Below are positions 8,186 through 16,115 of a stretch of 45,491 nt of DNA, in pieces; position 1 is the stretch's first letter; each line of letters starts with the position of its first letter. The notes below the pieces were generated by a model. It made no database searches, was not told the origin of the DNA, and saw only the letters and a program-made list of their open reading frames with translations. The stretch is from Lentisphaerae bacterium RIFOXYA12_64_32 (GTDB lineage: Bacteria; Verrucomicrobiota; Lentisphaeria; Oligosphaerales; YB12-FULL-65-16), in assembly GCA_001803235.1 (NCBI GenBank), contig MHBL01000236.1, positions 1-45,491 on the forward strand, written 5' to 3'. The position numbers and the translations under genes are program-made.

Positions 8186-8192
8186 CAGGATG

Positions 8193-8343
8193 CGGGGGCT
8201 CTGCCCCCCGCGCCCCCGCCGGGAAGGACCATTGGCCCTTCCCGGACCCATCCCGACGTGCTTTCCAGCGATCGCGCGACGCGATCGCTGGAAAGGCGGC
8301 CGTTCGTCGGTGGGCCGGCAGGGACTGCCGGCTCACCGACGAA
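8193..8343. repeat. Tandem array of four three-base-loop hairpins
   Basis: Four back-to-back inverted repeats fill the gap between two glycosidase genes. They are a 6-bp stem around TCT (8194-8208), a 12-bp stem with one mismatch around ATT (8219-8245), a perfect 16-bp stem around CGA (8261-8295) and a 19-bp stem with one wobble around GGA (8303-8343). The stems differ in sequence but share the short-loop design. None has a T-run. The first could act as a weak RNA-stabilising element after the GH2 gene, but this is speculation. Confidence 0.7.
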
Positions 8344-8435
8344 TTGCAGTCGCGAGTCCCGCAGTGCCGACGGTCATCGCGGTAAGAGAGTGAGCGGATC
8401 GCGGGTTTGCCCGCAGGAGTTGCAGGAGACAGCAC

Positions 8436-10634
8436 ATGGCAGCAGAGAAGGGATCCAAGCGTACGCGTGCGAACCGTCAACCGCGCAAGACAACGGCTGG
8501 CGTAGAAGGCTCGTGGTCAGATGTGGTGTTTGCCGAGTCGCCGGAGCCGCTGGTTACGTACCGCACCGCCTGGGTCGTGTACGAGGAGTCGCTGAGCAAG
8601 GGGAACTTCGTCGGGCGCGGCTGGAACGGCTCCGGGTATGTGAACTTCTACGATGGCCGGACGAACCCGGGCGAGCACGCCGCGCCGCAGGCGTTCTGGC
8701 TCGAGATCGACGGGCAACTGCTCGCCTCCGACTGGCAGTGGGCCGGGTTCGAGAGGCGGCCCGGCGTGAAGGGGCGCCCGGCGGATATTCACACGGTCAT
8801 CACACTCAAGCATGCCATCCGGCCGGTGACGGTCAAAGTGCACACCAAACTCGACGGTACGCCGGTGCTGGCGCGTTGGCTGGAGGTCACGAACACCGGC
8901 ACGGGCCCCGCGGCTGTGGCGGCGGCGTTCTCCTGGAGCGGCGTGCTGCAGAAGACGAAGCGCTGGCAGTCACACATGGGGGCTACGAAGTTGCCGCTGT
9001 ACTCGGTCGGGTACATGGCCGGGCACCACTGGGGCACGGAAGGTGACTTCCGCTGGTACGACCTGCCGGCGGCGCGGTACTGCGTCGACGGCCGTTACCG
9101 GCGCGACCGGCACCGGCATCCGATGTTCGTGCTGCGCAACAATGCGACTGGCGAGCACTTCATCGGGCAATTGGCCTGGAGCGGCGGGTACAGCTTCGAG
9201 TTCGACGTGGACGCGGACCGGACTACGACGGACGCCGCGGCGCAGCTGTTCTTCCGGGCGGGACCGGACGCGCCGGCGCCGCAGCGGATCCTCGCGGCGG
9301 GCGAGACGGTCGTGACACCCGAGATGCACCTGGGGCTGGTCCTCGGCGACCTGGACACGGCCATCAACGCCATGCACGAACACCTGCGCCGGAGCGTGTT
9401 CAGGCCGCAACCGCGCGGGCACGGCGGCTGGATCGAGTCGGGCATCGGCCCCGAGATCGCGATGACCGCCGAGCAGATCACGCATGCGATAGACTCGGCG
9501 GCGGACGTCGGCGCCGAGGTGTTCTTCATCGATGCCGGCTGGTATGCGCCGGCGCACAAGTGGTGCAGCACGGTGGGCGACTGGGACGTCGACCGGCAGC
9601 GGTTCCCGCAGGGGCTCAAGCCGTTTCGGGACCGGGTCCACAAGCACGGCATGCTCTGGGGGTTGTGGATGGACGCGGAGCGGATCGGCAACGAGAGCCG
9701 GGTCATCAGGGAGCACCCTGACTGGCTCGCGCCAGCGTACGACGGCGAGCGGCGGCTCGGCGGGTTGATCGACCTGACCAAGCACGAGGTCGCGGCGTGG
9801 ATGGAGGCGCAGATCGTTCGCGTCATCGAGACGCACGAGCTCGAGTTCTTCCGGCTCGACCACAACACGCACCCGGGGCCGGGCATCCGCTCGGAGCGCG
9901 ACGGTTTCGTGGAGAACGGCTATTGGCGCTACTACGAAACGCTTTACGGCATCTACGACCGGCTGCGGGTGCGGTTCCCCAAGGTCATCTTCGAGAACTG
10001 CGCCGGCGGCGGCGGTCGCACCGACATCGGCCTGGTGCGGCGGTTCAGCCACACCTGGGTCACCGACTGGCAGATTGCGCCGCGCTCGTTCACCATCACC
10101 AACGGCATGACCATGGCGCTGCCGCCCGAGTACGTGGACCGGTTGATCGGCGGCCAGAGCGGGCACACCGCGGCGGACTTCGATTTCCAGGCGCGACTGC
10201 TGCTGTTCGTGCGGCCGACGTTCGGGTTCTTCTACCCGGTCGGCTCGACGTGGAATCCGTCGATGCTGGCGCGAGCGCGGCGCTGGGTCGGCGTGTACCG
10301 GGACTTCGTGCGACCGTTCATGAGCACCGGGCGCATCTACCACCACACACCTGAAGTCAGCGGCCTCGACCCGCAGGGCTGGGGTGTGCTGGAACTTGCG
10401 TCGGCGGATCGCACGCGCGGCATATGCGGGCTGTTCCAGTTGTCAGCGCCGACGCAACCGGAGTATCTGCTGCGTCTGCGCGGCCTGGACGTGTCGAAGC
10501 GCTACCGCGTCACCTGGGACAATTCGGGTCAGGTGTGCGAAGTCGACGGCTTCACGCTGATGAAACAGGGCATTCCCGTGCGCCTCGAAGGCGCGTTGAC
10601 TTCGGAGTTGTTGTTGTTCGAGGCGGTGCGGTAG
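8436..10634 (+). CDS. GH36-type alpha-galactosidase
   Basis: GH36 enzymes hydrolyse terminal alpha-galactosides with retention. This 732-residue protein has the N-terminal beta-sandwich (about 30-320), the (beta/alpha)8 barrel (about 325-640) and a C-terminal beta domain. Key features are FFIDAGWY near 365, the nucleophile Asp475 in FFRLDHNTHP, the NCAGGGGRTD motif and the likely acid/base Asp544 in WVTDWQIA. No signal peptide is present. The N-terminus is basic and probably disordered (KRTRANRQPRK). AGGAG precedes the ATG. It is followed by a second, only distantly similar GH36 gene, which suggests that different alpha-linked side chains are handled. Confidence 0.88.
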   Translation: MAAEKGSKRTRANRQPRKTTAGVEGSWSDVVFAESPEPLVTYRTAWVVYEESLSKGNFVGRGWNGSGYVNFYDGRTNPGEHAAPQAFWLEIDGQLLASDWQWAGFERRPGVKGRPADIHTVITLKHAIRPVTVKVHTKLDGTPVLARWLEVTNTGTGPAAVAAAFSWSGVLQKTKRWQSHMGATKLPLYSVGYMAGHHWGTEGDFRWYDLPAARYCVDGRYRRDRHRHPMFVLRNNATGEHFIGQLAWSGGYSFEFDVDADRTTTDAAAQLFFRAGPDAPAPQRILAAGETVVTPEMHLGLVLGDLDTAINAMHEHLRRSVFRPQPRGHGGWIESGIGPEIAMTAEQITHAIDSAADVGAEVFFIDAGWYAPAHKWCSTVGDWDVDRQRFPQGLKPFRDRVHKHGMLWGLWMDAERIGNESRVIREHPDWLAPAYDGERRLGGLIDLTKHEVAAWMEAQIVRVIETHELEFFRLDHNTHPGPGIRSERDGFVENGYWRYYETLYGIYDRLRVRFPKVIFENCAGGGGRTDIGLVRRFSHTWVTDWQIAPRSFTITNGMTMALPPEYVDRLIGGQSGHTAADFDFQARLLLFVRPTFGFFYPVGSTWNPSMLARARRWVGVYRDFVRPFMSTGRIYHHTPEVSGLDPQGWGVLELASADRTRGICGLFQLSAPTQPEYLLRLRGLDVSKRYRVTWDNSGQVCEVDGFTLMKQGIPVRLEGALTSELLLFEAVR

Positions 10635-10650
10635 ATAGAGTAACATCGGC

Positions 10651-10799
10651 CAGTGGCGCGGGACCTCTGGGACTGCAGCAGGGTGCTCGGGGCCGTCTCG
10701 GCCCGAGGCCCTCGGCCGGAGATCCGCCTTCGCCCGAGAGGCTTCGGCGGACAGGCCCGTCCCGAGCACTCCACTTCGGCGCGGGACGCGCCGAGCCAC
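10651..10799. repeat. Dispersed GC-rich hairpin repeat, second core copy
   Basis: This matches the core of the element at 952-1200, from CAGTGGCGCGGGACCTC through TTCGGCGCGGGACGCGCCG to GAGCCAC, with an extra internal segment and without the terminal inverted repeats. It fills most of the gap between the two GH36 genes and is translated in a false 5' extension of the second one. Confidence 0.65.
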
Positions 10800-10835
10800 A
10801 GTGCGCCAGGGGACTGCGCCAGGAGACAGGAAACC

Positions 10836-12965
10836 ATGGAGCATCGAATGGGCTCATCCTCGGTTACGCCGGACGAGATGGAATTCATCCAGAGCTGGAT
10901 TCGTCGACTCACGGATCCGAGTGCGGGAACGGGCGGAGTTTCCGCGGCAGGCGCGGCGCGCCATTCCGACGGCGCGCCGTTCAGTTTCGCCTGCGGACTG
11001 CGCTCGAGCCGCGAGTGGCTGAAGCCGGAGGACGCCAAGATCCAGCACGGCGAATGGTGTGGCGGCAAGAGGATCCGCACCCTGCGGTGGGCCGATCGCG
11101 AGACGTCGATCGCATGCGAGATGGAGTTGACCGAGTTCAGCGAATTTCCGGCCATGGAGTGGGTCGTGAGAGTCCGCAACGTCGGCGGTTCCGACTCCGA
11201 TCCGGTGTGCGACTTCAAGGCTTTGGACATCGTCTGGAAAGGTGCCAAGGAGGGCGAGATGCCCGAACTGCGGCGCTCGCTCGGCAGCGACGGGCGCCAT
11301 GACGACTTCCAATATCTGCGCGACGAACTGCGGCAGTCGATGTGGAATGCGCCGCGGACGATACGCATGGATTCCGCGCACAATGAGACCTTCCGCAAAG
11401 TCCGCAACGGCTCCGCGTCGTTTGCGCTGACCGATGGGCGCCCGTCCGCGACCTGGCTGCCGTTCTTCAACCTGCGGACTGGCGAGGACGGACTGATCAG
11501 TGCCCTGGGCTGGAGCGGGCAATGGTTCGCGGAGTTCGCACATGACGGCAAGGGGACCACGACGGTGTCGGCCGGCATGGAGCATCTGGCGCTGAAGTTG
11601 CGGCCGGGCGAAGCGATCCGCTCGCCGCGGATCCTGCTCCTCTACTGGAAGGGCGAGCCGGTTCATGGCCACAACGTCCTGCGACAGTTCCTCCTGGAGT
11701 TCCACAGTCCACGCATCGACGGCAAGCTGGCGGAGATGCCCATCTGCAACGGGGCCTGGGGTGGGACTCCGACCCAAGGGCACTTGGACACCATCAGCGC
11801 CATCGCACAGCACGGCTTGCCGTACGACTACTACTGGGTTGACGCCGGCTGGTACGGGACCTCGACCAAGCCCTGTCCGGATGTGTTCCATGGCGAGTGG
11901 GGGATCACGGGCGACTGGCGCGTCAACCGGAATTACCATCCGGACGGGCTCAAGCCCATCAGCGATGCCGCACACAAGGCGGGCATGAAGTTCCTGCTCT
12001 GGATCGAGCCGGAGCGGGCGCGGTATGGCACCCCCGTCACGCTCGAGCATCCGGACTGGTTCTTCCGCAGAGGGACCGAGGCGCCGAAGCCGAACGAGGA
12101 CTTGTTGCTCGACCTCGGCAACCCGGCGGCCTGGCAGTGGGCGGTTGAGACGGTCTCGACGCTGATCGCGGAGAACGGGATCGACTGCTACCGCGAGGAC
12201 TTCAACACCGATCCGTCCCCGTTCTGGCGGAACGCCGACGCGGAGGGCCGCAAAGGCATCGTCGAAATGCGCTTCATCGAAGGCCTCTACGCGTTCTGGG
12301 ACGAACTGCGCCGCCGCCATCCCGGGCTGCTCATCGACAACTGCGCCAGTGGTGGTCGGCGGATCGAGTTGGAGACGATCAGTCGCAGCGTCGCGCTGTG
12401 GCGGACGGACTACAACTGCTTCCCGTTCATGAACCCCGACGCCTCGCAGGTGCACGGGGCGGGGCTGCACATGTGGCTGCCCCTCAACGCTACCAGCCCG
12501 ATGGCCAAGTCAGGCGACACGTACCAGGTCCGTTCCGCGTACTCGGCCGGGTTGGTCTTCAGTGTCGACGAGTTCGGGCTTCGCGACTGGCACGCCCCCG
12601 ATTTCCCGTGGGACTGGCTGCGCAAGATGATCGACGAGGCCAAGCGACTGCGCCCCTGCTTCTACGGCGACTTCTACCCGCTGACGCCATGCGTCATCCA
12701 TCCCGAATCCTGGCTGGCCTATCAACTGCTCATCCCCGGGAAATGCGAAGGCGCGATCCTGGCGTTTCGCAGGGCCGAAAGCCCGATGGGATCCGCAACC
12801 TTCCAGCTTTGCGGGCTGCCGGAGGGCACGTACGAACTTGAGGACGCCGACAGCGGCAAGACGTGGCAGGCGACCGGCGAAGAACTGCGGACGGCGGGTC
12901 TGGCGCTGAACATGCCGGAGCCGCGTTCCAGCCGGATCGTCCTCTACCGGCGTCCCCGGTCCTGA
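10836..12965 (+). CDS. GH36-like alpha-galactosidase (second paralogue)
   Basis: This 709-residue GH36-clan protein has a beta-sandwich to about residue 290, then a barrel containing DYYWVDAGWYG, LLWIEPER, the nucleophile Asp455 in CYREDFNTDP, the NCASGGRRIE motif and the acid/base Asp525 in LWRTDYN. The EPER and CASGGRR motifs match bacterial GH36 more closely than those of the preceding gene. No signal peptide. I start it at ATG 10836, which follows AGGAGACAGG. The open frame upstream is only repeat DNA. A degenerate fragment of a close relative occurs at 23712-23933. Confidence 0.88.
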   Translation: MEHRMGSSSVTPDEMEFIQSWIRRLTDPSAGTGGVSAAGAARHSDGAPFSFACGLRSSREWLKPEDAKIQHGEWCGGKRIRTLRWADRETSIACEMELTEFSEFPAMEWVVRVRNVGGSDSDPVCDFKALDIVWKGAKEGEMPELRRSLGSDGRHDDFQYLRDELRQSMWNAPRTIRMDSAHNETFRKVRNGSASFALTDGRPSATWLPFFNLRTGEDGLISALGWSGQWFAEFAHDGKGTTTVSAGMEHLALKLRPGEAIRSPRILLLYWKGEPVHGHNVLRQFLLEFHSPRIDGKLAEMPICNGAWGGTPTQGHLDTISAIAQHGLPYDYYWVDAGWYGTSTKPCPDVFHGEWGITGDWRVNRNYHPDGLKPISDAAHKAGMKFLLWIEPERARYGTPVTLEHPDWFFRRGTEAPKPNEDLLLDLGNPAAWQWAVETVSTLIAENGIDCYREDFNTDPSPFWRNADAEGRKGIVEMRFIEGLYAFWDELRRRHPGLLIDNCASGGRRIELETISRSVALWRTDYNCFPFMNPDASQVHGAGLHMWLPLNATSPMAKSGDTYQVRSAYSAGLVFSVDEFGLRDWHAPDFPWDWLRKMIDEAKRLRPCFYGDFYPLTPCVIHPESWLAYQLLIPGKCEGAILAFRRAESPMGSATFQLCGLPEGTYELEDADSGKTWQATGEELRTAGLALNMPEPRSSRIVLYRRPRS

Positions 12966-13173
12966 TCCGCACACGGAGACTTCGAACATGTGTTCTGAAC
13001 AAGCGCTCCTGCTCCGGTTCGCTGGCGTGAAGCAGGAGAAGCAAGGAGGTTCACCGCAGAGTTCACTGAGGACACGGAGAAGATGCAGGAGAGGCCACTC
13101 ACGGAAGAGGGGGCTCGGTTCCCGGACGACACCCAATCAGGCACCAAGTATCATCTAGCCGGAGTGCAGAGCA
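12966..13173. repeat. Intergenic stretch with CACGGAG-type short repeat
   Basis: At 13048-13080 there is a run of related words (TTCACCGCAGAG, TTCACTGAGG, ACACGGAGA) of a type recurrent in intergenic DNA. No gene or clear terminator is seen in the rest of the gap. Confidence 0.35.
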
Positions 13174-16053
13174 ATGAAAGAGAACGACATGAAACCCATC
13201 CAACGACTATCTACCATCGCAATGCTTGCCTCCTGTACAGGCGCACTGGCCATGGGCGAACGGGATGCGGTCAAACCGATTATTGGTGACAAGCTGATTC
13301 CGGCAACGCTCACTCACCAGGAGATGGCGGGCGGCGAAATCGACCGGCGCATCATGGACCTGATCCACAAGAACTACATGGTTCTCGACTTGGATAGGGA
13401 CTGGCTGGACAAGTTCAGGAACCGGACGGATCGCGGCGACAAGTGCAACGTGTACTACGGCATCGGCAAGGTTCTGGACGCCGGCAGCCTGTTTGCCCAA
13501 TACACCGGCGAATCGGACGTTGCCGAACGCGCCCAGTACATCATGGATCAGTTGCGGAGTTCGCGCGATCCGGACGGATACCTGGGCTTCTGGAACGTCG
13601 AACCCAACAACCACCAGAACGTTGTCAACTGGATTCTCCACGAGCAGGAGTACACCAACCTGGCGTTGGTACGAAACTACCGGGTGACGGGAAACCCCCA
13701 AGCCCTGGCGGACGCGAAGATCATGGCGGACTACATCATGCGGATGTTCCCCGCCAACGAGAAGGGGGAGCACGTCATCCCGCCCGGTACTTCCATTGCA
13801 GGGATCACGGAGGGGTTCGTGGAACTGTATCGTGTAAGTGGAGAGGACAAGTATCTCGACTTCGCCAGGCGCCTGCAATATGAGCCGCACTGGTACTACC
13901 TGAAGCCGTTTGACGCCTGGGAGAAGAACATCTCACAGGCCCGCTACCATGTCTACGTGATGCTGTCGCACCTGTACCCCGACACGGAACTGTATCGGCT
14001 CATCGGTGGCGAGGACTACCTGAAGAAGAGCCTGTGGATGAAACAGGAATTGCTCGAACGCGGACGCGGTGGGCTGCTGGTTACCGGTTCAACGTCTCAG
14101 GGCGAGCACTTCACGTATAATCAGGACGGCTCGGGAATGGTCGAGGAGTCCTGCGTTACGGCCTATCTGCTCCGCTGGATCGACAGCATGATGCGGTTGG
14201 AAGGAGATATGCGGTACGGGGACATTACGGAACGAGCGATTTACAACGCCCTGTTCGGAGCGCAAGCCCCGGACGGCCGCCGCATCTGCTACTTCACTCC
14301 GTTCACGGGAAAGCGGCATTTCCAGACACACGATACCTTCTGCTGCAATGGGAACTTTCGCCGTGCGGTTGCCGAACTGCCGCAGAAGGTGTACTACCGC
14401 ACCCCGGACGGCGGCATCGCGCTGAACCTGTTCACCTGTTCCGACAAGACATTCGATGTCAACGGCAAGACCGTTGACATCAAACAGGAGACCACATACC
14501 CGAATTCCGGCGCGGTCAATCTGTCGTTTACGTGCTCGGAACCGGTCGAGTTCGCGTTCATGTTCCGTACCCCGCGTTGGGCGGAAAACATTGAGTGTGC
14601 CGTGTGCAACGTGCCCTGCTCACCAAGCAAATCCGAACTTGGCTACGCCACAGTCAAGCGGGTTTGGAAATCCGGCGATACGCTAACCATTTCAATGCCG
14701 ATGAACTGGCGTTTCGTTCGTGGGCGGATGATTCAGGACGGCCGGGTCGCTCTTCTGCGTGGTCCGGTTTTGTTCACGTTCAGCGATACACTGAATGCGG
14801 ATGTGCTCAAGAAGTGCCCGAATCCCCGTGATCTGGTTCTCGATCCGTCCAGCATCGGGAATCCGATGCCGGACGATCGAATTCGTCCTGACGGACAGAA
14901 GGTCATCGTCAAGGCATGGACGAACCCCGAACGTACAGGCGACCCGATCGATGTCGTTTTGACAGAGTTCGTCGATCCCGACGGCCTCGACGTGTATTTC
15001 AAGGTCCCGAATCTCAGTGACACGCGGCCGATTCGTATCATGGACGACGAATTGCTCTCGGAACCCCGCCGGTCGGCCAATGGAAAGATCACGTTCGCGT
15101 GGTACGGGCCCAAGAGCGATAGCCATTGGAAGGATGTGTTTGCTGTTGATGGTGAGATGGTTGCCGATCTGGCTGCCGATTACCGGAAGCCCCAGGGCAA
15201 GCTGGATGTCCCCGCTGCGTTCCCGGACACGTCGAAAACCGGCTCGTGGTCCTTCTTCAACTGCAGGAACGACGGTCTGCTGTCCACCGCCAAAGAGTCT
15301 GACCGGAAGCAACTGAACTCGTCGTTCAAGGTTCACGGCTGTCCTCTGGGGTACGCCTACGGTCTGGAGGGCGACGGCGACCTGGGCTTCTTTGCCGACT
15401 ATGTGCCGGCCGGAAACATGGAGGAGAACTGGGCGCGGCATTTCTCGAGGGACATGTTCGATCAGGTTATTCCGGCCGACCAGCGGAACCAGTACGTTCT
15501 CACACATCCGATTGCCGACGTCGCCAGCTATAACATCATTCGCTGGTCGCCGGGCCCGCAGCTTTCCGGCAAAGGCATGGTGATCTTGGGGAAGACGCTG
15601 ACCAATGGCGGCGGCAATGGTGTTTCATTGAAGGCTGTTAGCTGGAAAGATGACCAGACCCCGGTGGTTCTCAACGTCCTCAGCCTGGAATCGGAAGGAA
15701 AGACAGGTCGTACCCGCAACTCGGAATTCGTCGTCCGTATCAACCCCGGCGATCTGGGAAAGAACGTCGATATAGCGATCGGCAACAACGGGAGTTACCT
15801 GTGCGATGCGACAGCGCTGAGCCTTCGCGTTTACGCAACCGACAAGCGCATCGAGACGGCCGGTGTGGATGTTACCAAGAAGGTACAGGCCGCTTTCCAT
15901 GGCAAGTTCAGAACGGAACTGGGCAAGTATGCGGCCCTTTTCGGCGACCCCGCCCCTGGTCAGGAGAAGACGCTCAAGCTCAGGGTGCAGGATCTGTGCG
16001 GCCGCAGCAGGTATGTGGAACTGCCGGAAGATGCCCCGATTGAGCTGCCGTAA
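13174..16053 (+). CDS. GH127-type beta-L-arabinofuranosidase (DUF1680), exported
   Basis: GH127 enzymes release beta-L-arabinofuranose with a catalytic cysteine held by zinc. The signature is intact: Glu325-Ser-Cys327 in VEESCVTA and the Cys390-Cys391 pair in FCCNGN, matching the E-x-C and CC zinc/nucleophile set of HypBA1. The (alpha/alpha)6 barrel spans roughly 40-430 and beta domains follow. At 959 residues it is longer than usual, with about 300 extra C-terminal residues of unknown fold. The N-terminus has a short hydrophobic stretch with LASC, either a lipobox or part of a type I signal ending in ALA. It is the only gene of this locus with an export signal. An alternative start is ATG 13189. 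By eye its third-position GC is lower than its neighbours', hinting at separate acquisition. Confidence 0.85.
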   Translation: MKENDMKPIQRLSTIAMLASCTGALAMGERDAVKPIIGDKLIPATLTHQEMAGGEIDRRIMDLIHKNYMVLDLDRDWLDKFRNRTDRGDKCNVYYGIGKVLDAGSLFAQYTGESDVAERAQYIMDQLRSSRDPDGYLGFWNVEPNNHQNVVNWILHEQEYTNLALVRNYRVTGNPQALADAKIMADYIMRMFPANEKGEHVIPPGTSIAGITEGFVELYRVSGEDKYLDFARRLQYEPHWYYLKPFDAWEKNISQARYHVYVMLSHLYPDTELYRLIGGEDYLKKSLWMKQELLERGRGGLLVTGSTSQGEHFTYNQDGSGMVEESCVTAYLLRWIDSMMRLEGDMRYGDITERAIYNALFGAQAPDGRRICYFTPFTGKRHFQTHDTFCCNGNFRRAVAELPQKVYYRTPDGGIALNLFTCSDKTFDVNGKTVDIKQETTYPNSGAVNLSFTCSEPVEFAFMFRTPRWAENIECAVCNVPCSPSKSELGYATVKRVWKSGDTLTISMPMNWRFVRGRMIQDGRVALLRGPVLFTFSDTLNADVLKKCPNPRDLVLDPSSIGNPMPDDRIRPDGQKVIVKAWTNPERTGDPIDVVLTEFVDPDGLDVYFKVPNLSDTRPIRIMDDELLSEPRRSANGKITFAWYGPKSDSHWKDVFAVDGEMVADLAADYRKPQGKLDVPAAFPDTSKTGSWSFFNCRNDGLLSTAKESDRKQLNSSFKVHGCPLGYAYGLEGDGDLGFFADYVPAGNMEENWARHFSRDMFDQVIPADQRNQYVLTHPIADVASYNIIRWSPGPQLSGKGMVILGKTLTNGGGNGVSLKAVSWKDDQTPVVLNVLSLESEGKTGRTRNSEFVVRINPGDLGKNVDIAIGNNGSYLCDATALSLRVYATDKRIETAGVDVTKKVQAAFHGKFRTELGKYAALFGDPAPGQEKTLKLRVQDLCGRSRYVELPEDAPIELP

Positions 16054-16115
16054 CTCGCGGTCACCGAACGGACGCTTCGACTGTCAGAGCCGGAAGCAAA
16101 GGGAGCCAGCAGATC

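Noticed and set aside
8193..8295. Rho-independent terminators after the GH2 gene
   Set aside because: Stems are strong but no T-run follows any of them on either strand, and the genes continue in the same direction.
10653..10835. N-terminal extension of the second GH36-like protein
   Set aside because: The extension is encoded by a dispersed hairpin repeat. ATG 10836 has a good ribosome-binding site.
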